NCBI RefSeq assembly: GCF_021602155.1 | Contig: NZ_BQHY01000003.1 | Location: 372,001-436,000, forward strand | Direction: 5' to 3' | Origin: Pseudomonas parakoreensis | GTDB lineage: Bacteria; Pseudomonadota; Gammaproteobacteria; Pseudomonadales; Pseudomonadaceae | DNA length: 64,000 bases | Shown: positions 8,313 to 17,483 of the stretch, one piece after another | Numbering within the stretch: position 1 is the first letter of the stretch | Layout: the number at the start of each line of letters is the position of its first letter | Translations under genes and position numbers: made by a program | The notes under the pieces: model-generated | Databases searched by the model: none | Told to the model about the DNA's origin: nothing | Seen by the model: only the letters and a program-made list of their open reading frames with translations

Positions 8313-8736
8313 CCCGAGAGTATCTAAGGTCTTTTGGCATTTTCGGCATTGTAGATAGCGCGGGTTGCGGTCATGCAGACCATTACAATAGCTACCCGTT
8401 AAGAGAGTATTCAGAAAACACGTGCTGCGATCTATCAGTACTATGGGGTCGGATGGCGGGGGAGGTGATTTTTATTCGGTACGTTAAGCGAATGATTTTG
8501 GCAGCTTCTGTGGCTTTTGGTTCAAATCATGCTGGGTGGAATCCATGCGATGAAAGTCACCACCCGGTAGCTGTCTATGTCGAATGATCGGATTACCGTT
8601 TAAATCGGACTTGCGTCCTGAATTCCTTCGTTATCGTCCGCTGATCTGACTTTGAGAAAGCTTACTGAACTCCAGTGTGCCCGAGTCCTTCGGTATGAAG
8701 ACCAACGTCTTTTATTGAACGTACGAGGACATCACC
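8313..8736. other. Intergenic region between RsbQ-like gene and dehydrogenase
   Basis: This 424-base divergent region should contain the promoters of the leftward hydrolase-kinase pair and of the rightward dehydrogenase. The open frame at 8249-8587 does not look like a protein. I see no convincing hairpin, repeat or RNA gene. Confidence 0.3.
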
Positions 8737-9963
8737 ATGCGAGCAATGACTTATCACGGCGCCCATGACGTCAGAGTCGAGAGCGTGCCGGATCCGGTAC
8801 TAGAAGCGCCGGACGACATTATTCTGCGCGTCACCGCCACAGCCATCTGTGGTTCTGATTTGCACCTGTATCGCGGCAAGATTCCCACCGTCGAGCATGG
8901 CGATATCTTCGGTCACGAGTTCATGGGCATCGTCGAGGAGACCGGTTCTGGCGTGACTGCGGTCCAGCGCGGTGATCGGGTGGTGATCCCGTTTGTCATC
9001 GCCTGTGGTGATTGTTTCTTTTGCCAACAGGAGCTTTACGCCGCGTGTGAGACGACGAATACCGGCCCGGGCGCGGCGATGAACAAAAAACTGATTCCGC
9101 CGCCGGCGGCACTGTTCGGTTATAGCCGAATGTATGGCGGCATTCCGGGAGGTCAGGCTGAACTGGTTAGAGTGCCTAAAGCCAACACTGGGCCATTTAA
9201 GGTTCCAGGCACGCTGGCGGATGAGAAGGTGCTGTTTCTCTCCGATATCCTGCCAACCGCCTGGCAGGCGGTTCTCAATGCAAATATCGGTCAAGGTTCG
9301 AGTGTGGCCATCTACGGCGCTGGCCCGGTGGGACTGCTAAGCGCCGCCTGCGCCCGCATGCTCGGTGCTGAGCGCATCTTCATGGTCGATCATCATGCGT
9401 ATCGCCTTGAATATGCGCAGCGTACTTACGGTGTTATCCCGATCAACTTTGATGAAGATGATGATCCGGCCGACACCATCATCCGGCAGACTCCGGGTAG
9501 CAGGGGCGTGGACGGGGTGATCGACGCCGTGGGGTTCGAAGCCAAGGGCAGCACCACCGAAACAGTACTCGCCACGCTCAAGCTGGAAGGCAGTAGCGGC
9601 AAAGCACTGCGCCAGTGCATCGCTGCGGTACGGCGCGGCGGCGTGGTCAGTGTGCCCGGCGTGTACTCAGGGTTCATTCACGGTTTTCTATTCGGCGATG
9701 CGTTCGACAAGGGCCTGACGTTCAAAATGGGTCAGACTCATGTGCAGCGGTTCTTGCCTGAGCTGTTGAAACACATTGAGACGGGTCGGTTGCAACCCGA
9801 GGCCATCATCACCCACAGGCTGTCGCTGGAACAGGCAGCGGAAGGTTACCGGATCTTCGACAAGAAACAGGAAAACTGTCGCAAGGTTATCCTGACACCT
9901 GGCAGCAGCGACGTACCACTGGCCGACGTGAATGAGACTCCGCCAATGGTCCCAGTCGCTTAA
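8737..9963 (+). CDS. Zinc-dependent alcohol/formaldehyde dehydrogenase-like protein
   Basis: A medium-chain NAD(P)-dependent dehydrogenase of 408 residues. Catalytic zinc ligands are present (C38 in ICGSDLH, H60-E61 in GHEFMG), as is the structural-zinc cluster (C90, C93, C96, C104). The Rossmann motif GAGPVG is at 194-199. The long insertion after the structural zinc and the overall length resemble glutathione-independent formaldehyde dehydrogenases, but substrate cannot be read from sequence. An AGGA box lies upstream of the ATG. It is a single-gene unit ending at a hairpin at 10,026-10,056. As cargo it may serve aldehyde or alcohol detoxification. Confidence 0.85.
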   Translation: MRAMTYHGAHDVRVESVPDPVLEAPDDIILRVTATAICGSDLHLYRGKIPTVEHGDIFGHEFMGIVEETGSGVTAVQRGDRVVIPFVIACGDCFFCQQELYAACETTNTGPGAAMNKKLIPPPAALFGYSRMYGGIPGGQAELVRVPKANTGPFKVPGTLADEKVLFLSDILPTAWQAVLNANIGQGSSVAIYGAGPVGLLSAACARMLGAERIFMVDHHAYRLEYAQRTYGVIPINFDEDDDPADTIIRQTPGSRGVDGVIDAVGFEAKGSTTETVLATLKLEGSSGKALRQCIAAVRRGGVVSVPGVYSGFIHGFLFGDAFDKGLTFKMGQTHVQRFLPELLKHIETGRLQPEAIITHRLSLEQAAEGYRIFDKKQENCRKVILTPGSSDVPLADVNETPPMVPVA

Positions 9964-10025
9964 CGGTAACCCTTATCCTGCTGGCCGCTGATAGTGCCAA
10001 AACTTAAGCCGTGACTGTTGGAGTG

Positions 10026-10060
10026 AAGCCTGTCCTCACCATTGGATGACAGGCTTTATA
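10026..10060 (+). terminator. Hairpin downstream of the dehydrogenase gene
   Basis: Perfect 9-bp arms AAGCCTGTC (10,026-10,034) and GACAGGCTT (10,048-10,056) enclose a 13-base loop and are followed by TTATA. The T run is short, so intrinsic termination is plausible but may be weak. Confidence 0.5.
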
Positions 10061-10098
10061 CTTGCAGCAGGCTACCGTCGTCATAAACCAGAACACCC

Positions 10099-10320
10099 CT
10101 AGGTTCCTTGGCCCATGCCTTCAACTGCCCGCCGATAATTTGCCGTCGCTTTCTCAATCATCGATCTGCGCTCCTCTTTGGTGATGAACCCCTCTTCGCA
10201 ATACTCCTCGGCAAGGCGCAGTAATTCATCGTATTGCTCAGGAGCGCTCATTCGAATTTCAGGATGAGTGAATAGTCGCTGCCAGGTTTCCAGTGCCTGT
10301 GCTTTTCTGTCTTCATACAT
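10099..10320 (-). CDS. Small hypothetical protein, paralogue of the gene at 983-1234
   Basis: This 73-residue protein starts MYEDRKAQALETW and is predicted to be helical and soluble. Its core RMSAPEQYDELLRLAEE plus the tail GFITKEERR...NYRRAVEG aligns clearly with the protein at 983-1234. The start at 10,320 is favoured because a GGAGGG box lies 7 nt upstream; the longer frame to 10,335 would place its start inside that box. It is the last gene before the transposon end, about 215 bases away. Function unknown. Confidence 0.65.
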   Translation of the reverse strand: MYEDRKAQALETWQRLFTHPEIRMSAPEQYDELLRLAEEYCEEGFITKEERRSMIEKATANYRRAVEGMGQGT

Positions 10321-10479
10321 GACATGACCCTCCAAGTATGGACGGTAGAAAGGTCTGCACGTTTACGGTTCAATACCGGTGACGAGTGGGTGGCTAGAGT
10401 TTAAAACGCCGAGCCGCACGAGAGTATGTTGAGAAACACCCGCAATACTTGGCTTTGAAGCATAAACACTTAAAGATCC

Positions 10480-10540
10480 GCATCACATGTGAGTTGCATC
10501 AATTTCCAATCAGTTGCATTTATTGTCAAATGTCACAGTT
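10480..10540. repeat. Putative Tn7-like right-end sites
   Basis: On the minus strand from 10,537 inward the sequence runs TGTGACATTTGACAATAAAT, then two ATGCAACT octamers 20 bp apart (plus-strand AGTTGCAT at 10,512-10,519 and 10,492-10,499). A related AGTTGC occurs at 10,537-10,542, straddling the comM junction. Terminal TGT, an ACAATAAA box and regularly spaced repeats are hallmarks of Tn7-type ends bound by TnsB. The target duplication cannot be defined because only one end is present. Confidence 0.6.
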
Positions 10541-11383
10541 GCCACCGACCAGCGCCGGCCCCGATGCAGAATGGTGCGGTTGACGGAATGGACGCTGCGG
10601 CCAATGAGTCAGCGGCACGCCGCTGGCGACCGATTGAATCGCCGCCACTTCCAGCGCTTCGCACTCGGACAGGGGCGGCAGCAGGCCTGGCAGGCGACTC
10701 GCCAATAACGTTTTGCCAGTGCCCGGCGGCCCGCTGAACAACAGGTTGTGCGCGCCTGCCGCGGCAATCAGCAGCGCCCGTTTGGCGGCCATCTGCCCTT
10801 GCACTTCGTTGAGGTCGGGATAAGGTTTCGCCGCGTGGATCAGCCCGTCCGAGACATAAGGCTCGACCGGAGTATGTCCGTTGAAATGCGCCACGGCTTC
10901 CAGCAGATGATCCACCGCAAACACTTTCAGGCCAGAAGCCAGACAGGCCTCCTCGGCATTCGCCCGCGGCACCACCAGGGCCCGCCCGGCCTTGCGCGCC
11001 GCCAGCGCCGCTGGCAACACCCCGCGCACCGGCCGCACCGCGCCGGACAGCGCCAGTTCACCGAGGCATTCCACCTCATCCAGCGTGAGACACGGCACCT
11101 GCACACTTGCCGACAGAATCCCCAAGGCAATCGCCAGATCGAACCGCCCGCCGTCCTTGGGCAAATCCGCCGGCGCCAGATTCAGGGTGATCCGCCGCGC
11201 CGGAAACTGCAGCCCGGAATTGATGATCGCGCTGCGCACCCGATCCTTGCTCTCCTTCACCGCCGCCTCGGGCAGGCCGACCATGGTCAGTGACGGCAGG
11301 CCGTTGGCCAGATGAACTTCGACGGTAACGGCGGGTGCATCCACGCCTATCTGGGCGCGACTGTGGACGATGGACAGGGACAT
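10526..11383 (-). pseudogene. comM: comM (yifB), 5' remnant truncated by insertion
   Basis: ComM is a Mg-chelatase-like AAA+ helicase that promotes branch migration during natural transformation; the family is about 500 residues. Only 285 codons remain. The N-terminal LonC/ChlI-type domain (MSLSIVHSRAQIGV...) is intact, as is Walker A (GPPGTGKT, 218-225). The frame leaves the family after SGPALVGG, ending with four foreign codons, so Walker B, the sensors and the C-terminal domain are missing. The start at 11,383 is chosen from family alignment and an AAGGA box. The distal part should lie beyond the left end of the element. Confidence 0.9.
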
Positions 11384-11970
11384 GGTCGTTCCTTGAGCTG
11401 AATCGGGGGCCGCTTCCTGCGGGTTTTTGAAGGGTAGTCGGGGAAAGGGGAGCTGGCGCGCGCGAACTTTCACTGGATGTTGCGGGAGGAGGTCAACCAA
11501 TTTCGAGGCGAAAAAAAACCGCCTTGAGTAGACGGTTTTCAGTTTGCAGGCTTCGGTGAGGCCAAGGCCTGCGTATCCTTTGCGGACACACTCGTGTATG
11601 TGCAGGTTATGCACGTTTTCACGTTGACGCAAGCACCGACATCATTTGTCCAAAGTCAATATCACCTTGAAATGATTGACTCATTAAGGTGTGAAACATT
11701 GCTTAATCACTTGATACAACTTGTTTAAGTCCCCTTCGAACTACCGGCATAACATCCCCGGCGACGATGCCCACTCCTCGAGTTTTCGTGAAGTGTGGTC
11801 GGGAGCTAAAGATTTCATGTTCCTCGACACGGTATGAGACCCGTGCCGGTGCTGTTTTTGGGGAACCCACACCCGGCCGCCTTGGCGGACACACTCGTGT
11901 GTAGTCCCGAAGATGTTCGTACGCCGGAAAGTGCATCGGAGGTTTGGCCCCACGCAAGGAGGGCCAAAGT
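11384..11970. other. Intergenic region with hairpin and repeated 16-mer
   Basis: These 587 bases between comM and a 33-codon ORF contain no gene I can support. They hold a 16-base direct repeat GCGGACACACTCGTGT (11,582-11,597 and 11,885-11,900) and a hairpin with a T run on the minus strand (11,511-11,539). That implies a leftward transcript starting further right. An open minus frame at 11,703-11,957 has no recognisable features and no good ribosome-binding site. Confidence 0.4.
11511..11539 (-). terminator. Minus-strand terminator-like hairpin
   Basis: Arms AAAACCG (11,515-11,521) and CGGTTTT (11,533-11,539) form a hairpin. Read leftward it is followed by eight T (A run at 11,511-11,518). 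It would stop a minus-strand transcript before comM, yet no minus-strand gene is evident upstream, so it may end a small RNA. Confidence 0.45.
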
Positions 11971-12072
11971 ATGTCTAAGTTTCTTAAACATATGTGGCGC
12001 CTCGTCAGAATCGCGTTATGGGCTTTTCGCCTGTACGAGTTTCTGCGAGACCGTTGGAATAGTTCGTTGTAG
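11971..12072 (+). CDS. 33-residue basic, tryptophan-rich peptide
   Basis: A short ORF begins MSKFLKHMWRLVRIALW and ends in RDRWNSSL. It has a near-ideal ribosome-binding site (AAGGAGGG, 8 nt before ATG) and is followed within 20 bases by a hairpin. The peptide would form an amphipathic or membrane-associated helix with positive charges, aromatic residues and no acidic cluster. No known family is recognised. Size and composition would fit a type I toxin or a small membrane regulator, but this is speculation; it could also be a leader peptide. Confidence 0.45.
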   Translation: MSKFLKHMWRLVRIALWAFRLYEFLRDRWNSSL

Positions 12073-12088
12073 AGGATTGATCTGACGG

Positions 12089-12118
12089 AAACCGCTCCTG
12101 CCTCGGCGGGGGCGGTTT
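12089..12118 (+). terminator. Hairpin after the 33-residue ORF
   Basis: The two halves AAACCGCTCCTGCC (12,089-12,102) and GGCGGGGGCGGTTT (12,105-12,118) pair along almost their full length with two G-U pairs, ending in TTT. The stem sits between the small ORF and the convergent ubiK gene and could terminate from both sides. Confidence 0.5.
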
Positions 12119-12166
12119 AATGTCTACTCGCAAACTTGAAGGCGTCTCGGCCCAGCGGCTGCAGTC

Positions 12167-12427
12167 TTACTCGGCCGGCGGCGTCAGCCTGGCTTCCAGT
12201 TCTGCGACTTTGGCTTCAAGGCTTTCAAGGCGGGCGCGAGTTCGAGCCAGGACGACCATCTGGCTATCGAATTCTTCACGGCTCACCAGATCCAGTTTGC
12301 TGAAAGCACTTTGCAGCAGCATCTTGAACTGGCTTTCGATTTCGGCTTTTGGCAGCGGGGTGTCGCCGCTGAACAGGCGGGAGGCAGTGCCGCTCAGGGC
12401 GTCGAGGAAGTCTTTGGGCGCGAGCAT
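12167..12427 (-). CDS. ubiK: Ubiquinone biosynthesis accessory factor UbiK
   Basis: An 86-residue protein of the UbiK/YqiC (BMFP) family, which assists the soluble ubiquinone-biosynthesis complex and forms trimeric coiled coils. The N-terminal half is an amphipathic helix region (FLDALSGTASRLFSGD). The C-terminal half is a long coiled coil (REEFDSQMVVLARTRARLESLEAKVAELEARL). The length matches the family. An AGGA box lies upstream of the ATG at 12,427. It is transcribed divergently from glnK. Confidence 0.9.
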   Translation of the reverse strand: MLAPKDFLDALSGTASRLFSGDTPLPKAEIESQFKMLLQSAFSKLDLVSREEFDSQMVVLARTRARLESLEAKVAELEARLTPPAE

Positions 12428-13179
<752 letters not shown>

Positions 13180-13216
13180 GCGCCGCCACAAACCCAACGC
13201 CCCAGGAGAAAACAAT

Positions 13217-14554
13217 ATGACTCTGCGTAAATTCGCAGGGCTAGGAGCCCTGTTGTCCATCGTAATGCCCGGCCTTGCAATGGCGGCAGACGAAGTGGCG
13301 GCCCCGGTCCTCAATTCCGGCGATACCGCCTGGATGCTCACCTCGACAGCCCTCGTGCTGTTCATGACCATCCCGGGCCTGGCGCTGTTCTACGGCGGCA
13401 TGGTCCGCTCGAAAAACATTCTTTCCGTGATGATGCAATGCTTCGCCATTACCGGTCTGATCAGCATCCTGTGGGTCATTTATGGCTACAGCATTGCGTT
13501 CGACACCACCGGCATGGAGCAGGGCGTCGTCAACTTCAACTCGTTCTTCGGCGGCATGGGCAAGGCGTTCCTCGCCGGTGTCACGCCTTCGAGCCTGACC
13601 GGCCCGGCGGCGCTGTTCCCTGAGGCGGTGTTCATCACCTTCCAGATGACCTTCGCGATCATTACCCCGGCGCTGATCGTCGGTGCGTTCGCCGAGCGGA
13701 TGAAGTTTTCCGCGATGCTGATCTTCATGGGCATCTGGTTCACCCTGGTCTATGCACCGATCGCGCACATGGTCTGGTCCGGTAACGGCGGCCTGATGTG
13801 GGACTGGGGTGTACTCGACTTCGCGGGTGGCACGGTGGTGCACATCAACGCCGGTGTGGCCGGTCTGATCGCCTGCCTGGTATTGGGCAAGCGTAAAGGC
13901 TTCCCGACTACCCCGATGGCGCCGCATAACCTCGGTTACACCCTGATGGGTGCAGCGATGCTGTGGGTCGGCTGGTTCGGTTTCAACGCCGGTTCCGCCG
14001 CTGCTGCCAACGGCACCGCCGGCATGGCGATGCTGGTCACTCAGATTGCAACCGCAGCTGCCGCACTGGGCTGGATGTTTGCCGAGTGGATCACCCACGG
14101 CAAGCCAAGTGCGCTGGGCATCGCCTCGGGTGTGGTTGCCGGTCTGGTGGCAATCACCCCGGCTGCAGGCACCGTGGGCCCGATGGGCGCACTGGTGATC
14201 GGTCTGGCGGCGGGTATGGTGTGCTTCTTCTGCGCCACCACCCTGAAACGCAAGCTTGGTTATGACGACTCCCTGGACGCATTCGGCGTGCACGGTATCG
14301 GCGGTATCCTCGGTGCGATCCTGACCGGTGTATTCGCTGCACCGTCGCTGGGCGGCTTCGGCACCGTGACCGACATCGCGGCGCAAGTGTGGATTCAGTG
14401 CAAAGGCGTCGGCTTCACAGTGATCTACACCGCGATTGTCACCTTCATCATCCTCAAGGTGCTGGACGCCGTGATGGGTCTGCGTGTGACCGAGGAAGAA
14501 GAATCGGTTGGCCTGGACCTGGCACAACACAACGAACGCGGCTACAACCTGTAA
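13217..14554 (+). CDS. amtB: Ammonium transporter AmtB
   Basis: Inner-membrane ammonium channel of 445 residues. A cleavable signal peptide (LGALLSIVMPGLAMAADE) is followed by about 11 helices with Amt signatures: FYGGMVRSKN, the WSGNGGLMWDWGVLDFAGGTVVHINAG region holding the first pore histidine, and DSLDAFGVHGIGG holding the second. Start 13,217 has AGGAG upstream. A strong terminator follows. GlnK from the same operon is the expected gate. Confidence 0.97.
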   Translation: MTLRKFAGLGALLSIVMPGLAMAADEVAAPVLNSGDTAWMLTSTALVLFMTIPGLALFYGGMVRSKNILSVMMQCFAITGLISILWVIYGYSIAFDTTGMEQGVVNFNSFFGGMGKAFLAGVTPSSLTGPAALFPEAVFITFQMTFAIITPALIVGAFAERMKFSAMLIFMGIWFTLVYAPIAHMVWSGNGGLMWDWGVLDFAGGTVVHINAGVAGLIACLVLGKRKGFPTTPMAPHNLGYTLMGAAMLWVGWFGFNAGSAAAANGTAGMAMLVTQIATAAAALGWMFAEWITHGKPSALGIASGVVAGLVAITPAAGTVGPMGALVIGLAAGMVCFFCATTLKRKLGYDDSLDAFGVHGIGGILGAILTGVFAAPSLGGFGTVTDIAAQVWIQCKGVGFTVIYTAIVTFIILKVLDAVMGLRVTEEEESVGLDLAQHNERGYNL

Positions 14555-14574
14555 GTACGCGCATCGAAAAAACT

Positions 14575-14599
14575 TGCCCGGCTTGCCGGGCATTTTTTT
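14575..14599 (+). terminator. Terminator of glnK-amtB
   Basis: TGCCCGG (14,575-14,581), a 4-base loop and CCGGGCA (14,586-14,592) are followed by seven T: a classical Rho-independent terminator 20 bases after amtB. Confidence 0.9.
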
Positions 14600-14770
14600 G
14601 TCCTGGATTTGTCATTGAGAGAGCAGCTGGAAGGATTTTTCGTACGGCTTTCGTCGTGTTTACGATGGGCATTTTTCTGCGGCCAATGGCTTACATCATT
14701 GCAGGAATATTAGGGCCTTTGTTTTTTCCCAGAGCGCGCTAGAATGCGCCCCGAACGTGCGGAGAACTGT

Positions 14771-15196
14771 ATGTGGCAACAGACTCTGATAACTCTGCGG
14801 GCACGGCCCCGGGGCTTTCATCTGGTAACGGACGAGTTACTCGCCGGCCTGCCTGAACTCAAGGCGTGCCGGGTCGGTCTGTTGCATTTGTGGCTGCAGC
14901 ATACCTCGGCGTCGTTGACCATCAACGAGAACGCCGATCCGGCGGTCCGTCGCGACTTCGAACGATTTTTCAATCGTCTGATCCCACAAGGAACAGACGG
15001 CTATGAGCATAACGACGAAGGCCTGGACGACCTCCCGGCGCACTTCAAGGCCAGCGTGCTTGGCTGCCAGATCAGTCTGCCGGTATCGGCGGGACGTCTG
15101 GCTCTGGGAACCTGGCAAGGCGTTTATCTGGGCGAGCACCGTGATCATGGCGGTGCCCGTAAAGTCCTCGCCACCTTGCACGGTGAAGGGGCGTAA
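14771..15196 (+). CDS. YjbQ family protein (UPF0047)
   Basis: A 141-residue cytoplasmic protein of the YjbQ/UPF0047 family, whose E. coli member has weak thiamin-phosphate synthase activity; its true role is unclear. Family features include [21 protein letters not shown], the [17 protein letters not shown] block and [16 protein letters not shown] with conserved His/Asp residues. Start 14,771 is chosen for GGAGAA upstream and because the family begins MWQQTLITL. It sits between amtB and sutA. Confidence 0.88.
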   Translation: MWQQTLITLRARPRGFHLVTDELLAGLPELKACRVGLLHLWLQHTSASLTINENADPAVRRDFERFFNRLIPQGTDGYEHNDEGLDDLPAHFKASVLGCQISLPVSAGRLALGTWQGVYLGEHRDHGGARKVLATLHGEGA

Positions 15197-15298
15197 ACCG
15201 CTGGTCACCAGCGGTTACCGATTTTTTTCCGGCGACTTTCGACAGTCGCCAAAGCTGGTCTATAACTAATCTGCTTTTCGCAAGTCATGAGGTAGAAC

Positions 15299-15625
15299 AT
15301 GAGCGACGATGATCTGGAAAACGACGACCTCGAAGTAGGCGACGAAGACGAGGCCGAGGACGGTCTGGAAGCAGCAGCGGAAGACGTTGCTGAAGACGAT
15401 GGCGGTGACGATACGCCGGCCCCGGCTGCCAAAGGCAAAGCCAAGGCTGCGGTGTCGGTAGACGAGTTGCCGAGCATCGAAGCCAAGAACAAGGAGCGCG
15501 ACGCCCTGGCCAAGGCCATGGAAGAATTCCTTGCGCGCGGCGGCAAGGTGCAGGAAGTGGAGGCCAACGTGGTCGCCGATCCGCCCAAGAAGCCGGACAA
15601 CAAGTACGGCAGCCGCCCTATCTGA
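15299..15625 (+). CDS. sutA: SutA-type RNA polymerase-binding regulator
   Basis: A 108-residue protein with an extremely acidic N-terminal half (runs of D/E up to ~40), a short helix (VDELPSIEAKNKERDALAKA) and a disordered tail ending KKPDNKYGSRPI. This matches SutA of P. aeruginosa, which binds RNA polymerase and supports expression in slow growth. The same neighbourhood (downstream of amtB and a YjbQ gene) supports the call. A strong terminator follows. Confidence 0.88.
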   Translation: MSDDDLENDDLEVGDEDEAEDGLEAAAEDVAEDDGGDDTPAPAAKGKAKAAVSVDELPSIEAKNKERDALAKAMEEFLARGGKVQEVEANVVADPPKKPDNKYGSRPI

Positions 15626-15645
15626 GGCGTGTCACTTGCTTGCTG

Positions 15646-15674
15646 AAAAAGCCCGCCGTCGCTGCGGGCTTTTT
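15646..15674 (+). terminator. Terminator of sutA
   Basis: AAAAAGCCCGC (15,646-15,656) and GCGGGCTTTTT (15,664-15,674) make an 11-bp stem ending in a T run, 20 bases after the sutA stop. Symmetry may allow use from both sides. Confidence 0.9.
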
Positions 15675-15728
15675 CATGCCTGGAACAAATACTCCAGACT
15701 CGCCGCGATCCCTTGCAGGGGTGAGCCT

Positions 15729-15861
15729 TGTGGTGAGGGGATTTATCCCCGATGGGTCGCGAAGCGGCCCCTGATGCAGCACGCCCCACAGTCCTGACAC
15801 ACCGCGCAAGATGACTTCACGGCTGCTGCGCAACCGATCGGGGATAAATCCCCTCGCCACA
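15729..15861. repeat. REPIN, family A
   Basis: Inverted pair: TGTGGTGAGGGGATTTATCC at the left and GGATAAATCCCCTCGCCACA at the right, flanking ~90 bases of less conserved, hairpin-forming sequence. The same family occurs at 40,841-40,946, 48,391-48,492 and, diverged, 56,382-56,517. Confidence 0.85.
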
Positions 15862-15877
15862 AAAAAGCGGTTGTGTG

Positions 15878-16585
15878 TCAGTAGGCGGTGGCATTCCAAC
15901 GTGCGAGAACTGCCGGCAAATCAGTCAGGCTACGAATCTCGGCATCCGGCAGCCGCTCCGCTTCCCAGACCTTGCCCGCCGGGTTGAACCAGATCGCGCG
16001 CATGCCCGCCTGCTGCGCCCCGGCAATGTCGTCGCCCGGATGATCGCCAATGTGCACGGCTGCTTCCGCACTCACGCCACCGCGCTGCAACGCCTCGTGG
16101 AACAGCCGCGCATCCGGCTTGGCGATACCGATGTCTTCGGCGCACAACGCAAACTTGAAGTAATCGGCGAGCCCGAGGCGGCGTACGTCGGCATTGCCAT
16201 TAGTGACCACGCCGAGAGCGTAGTGGTTGGCGAGGATTTCCAGGGTGGGTTCGACCTCGGGAAATACCGAGATCTGGTGCCGTGCCTGCAGGAACACTTC
16301 AAAACTTTTGTCGGCCAGATCCGAAGCCTCGCCGTGGGCGTACCCGGCGTCTTCCAGTGCGTGGAACAGCACCCGCCGGCGCAGCGCGCTGATGCGGTGC
16401 TTGAGGCCCGGTTCGCGGTTAAGCACCCGTTCGCGAATCGCCCACAGATGCTCCACCGGCACCGCGCCCAGGTTCGGTGCGTGTTCGCTCAGCCATTCGC
16501 GCAATACCGCTTCGGCGCTGACGATCACCGGGGCGGTGTCCCACAGGGTGTCGTCGAGGTCGAAGGTGATCAACTGGATGTTCAT
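15878..16585 (-). CDS. HAD-superfamily phosphatase (YigB-like)
   Basis: A 235-residue haloacid-dehalogenase type IA hydrolase. Motif I is [10 protein letters not shown] (nucleophile and acid Asp pair), motif II VVTNGN, motif III lysine in IAKPDARLF and motif [15 protein letters not shown]. The E. coli relative YigB dephosphorylates FMN, and its gene also follows xerC, so a flavin phosphatase role is likely though not proven. The start overlaps the xerC stop by four bases (16,582-16,585), so it is the last gene of the lptM-lysA-dapF-xerC operon. Confidence 0.88.
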   Translation of the reverse strand: MNIQLITFDLDDTLWDTAPVIVSAEAVLREWLSEHAPNLGAVPVEHLWAIRERVLNREPGLKHRISALRRRVLFHALEDAGYAHGEASDLADKSFEVFLQARHQISVFPEVEPTLEILANHYALGVVTNGNADVRRLGLADYFKFALCAEDIGIAKPDARLFHEALQRGGVSAEAAVHIGDHPGDDIAGAQQAGMRAIWFNPAGKVWEAERLPDAEIRSLTDLPAVLARWNATAY

Positions 16586-17481
16586 GAATCGTCGCCTTTG
16601 CTGCGTTTGGCCCGGGGGTGGGCGCTGTCGTAGACCGCCGCCAGGTGCTGGAAGTCCAGGTGGGTGTAGATCTGCGTGGTCTTGATGTCCGAGTGGCCGA
16701 GCAGTTCCTGCACCGCGCGCAGGTCCTGCGAGGATTCCAGCAAGTGGCTGGCGAAGGAGTGCCGCAGCATGTGCGGGTGCAGGTTCTGCCCCAGTTCACG
16801 TTCGCCGGCCAGTTTCACCCGCACCTGAATCGCCCGTGGGCCGAGGCGCCGACCTTGTTGGCTGACGAACACGGCATCGTCGGCCGGGTTGGTCATGGCT
16901 CGCAGCGGCAGCCATTGCTCCAGTGCTTCGCGCGCCTTTTTGCCGACCGGCAGCAGGCGGGTCTTGCTGCCCTTGCCGAGCACCTGAACCATGCCGTCGG
17001 CCAGATCCAGCTGATCGAGGTTGAGCCCGGTCAGTTCGGACAGGCGCAGGCCCGAGGAGTAGAACAGTTCGAGAATCGCTTGATCGCGACGGGCGAGAAA
17101 ATCGTCCTCGACCGCACCTTCCAGCAGTTGCAGCGCACGGTCGGTGTCGAGGGTTTTCGGCAAGCGCCGTTCGCCTTTCGGCGGCGCCAGGCCGGTCGCC
17201 GGGTCGTGTTCGCACAGACCTTCGCGATTGAGGTAGTGATAGAGCCCGCGCACTGCCGAAAGCAATCGGGCAAGACTGCGTGACGATTGTCCCTGAGCAT
17301 GCAGCCGGGCAATCAGGCTGCGCAGACGCTGAATATCCAGCGCCGCCCAACTGCCGATGTTCTGCTTGATGCACCAGCCGAGGACTTTATCGAGGTCGCG
17401 GCGGTAGGCCGACAGGGTGTGCGGCGACACCTGTCGCTCACTGCGCAGGTGTTCGCAGTAAGCGTCCAGTTGTCGTTCCAT
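16582..17481 (-). CDS. xerC: Site-specific tyrosine recombinase XerC
   Basis: A 299-residue recombinase that, with XerD, resolves chromosome dimers at dif. The N-terminal core-binding domain (~1-100) precedes the catalytic domain with the full set: R in [13 protein letters not shown] in [12 protein letters not shown], HxxR in [11 protein letters not shown] in [10 protein letters not shown] and nucleophile Y in IYTHLDF. It starts two bases after the DUF484 gene and overlaps the phosphatase gene, the classical dapF-DUF484-xerC-yigB order. Confidence 0.96.
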   Translation of the reverse strand: MERQLDAYCEHLRSERQVSPHTLSAYRRDLDKVLGWCIKQNIGSWAALDIQRLRSLIARLHAQGQSSRSLARLLSAVRGLYHYLNREGLCEHDPATGLAPPKGERRLPKTLDTDRALQLLEGAVEDDFLARRDQAILELFYSSGLRLSELTGLNLDQLDLADGMVQVLGKGSKTRLLPVGKKAREALEQWLPLRAMTNPADDAVFVSQQGRRLGPRAIQVRVKLAGERELGQNLHPHMLRHSFASHLLESSQDLRAVQELLGHSDIKTTQIYTHLDFQHLAAVYDSAHPRAKRSKGDDS

Positions 17482-17483
17482 GT

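Larger units (their letters stand above)
1..10537. mobile_element. Right-hand part of a putative Tn7-like element inserted in comM
   Basis: Everything left of about 10,537 appears to be inserted DNA. The comM reading frame (minus strand) is normal up to ...SGPALVGG and then runs into NCDI-stop. The sequence taking over, read on the minus strand from 10,537 inward, starts TGTGACATTTGACAATAAAT, which resembles the Tn7 terminus (TGTG, a few bases, GACAATAAA). Two copies of ATGCAACT (plus-strand AGTTGCAT at 10,512-10,519 and 10,492-10,499) lie exactly 20 bp apart, as expected of TnsB-type binding sites. comM is a known target of Tn6022/AbaR-type Tn7-like islands. The opposite end and the tns/tni genes are not in the window, so extent and class are inferred. 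Cargo in view spans signalling, respiration and detoxification genes. Confidence 0.6.

Noticed and set aside
8249-8587. 112-codon plus-strand frame upstream of the dehydrogenase gene
   Set aside because: Starts inside the RsbQ-like gene, no ribosome-binding site, no family resemblance.
11703-11957. 84-codon minus-strand frame in the comM-ubiK gap
   Set aside because: No ribosome-binding site, no recognisable family, Pro/Arg/Val-rich composition; left as part of an unexplained intergenic region.
13241-14593. A 450-codon open frame on the minus strand opposite amtB
   Set aside because: Its composition (His, Gln, Arg rich, no domain) is that of an antisense shadow of a GC-rich gene; amtB on the plus strand is unmistakable.
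15729-15861. Possible CRISPR array or phage attachment site at the long inverted repeats
   Set aside because: The repeats are single inverted pairs, not regularly spaced direct repeats, and recur as dispersed REPINs.
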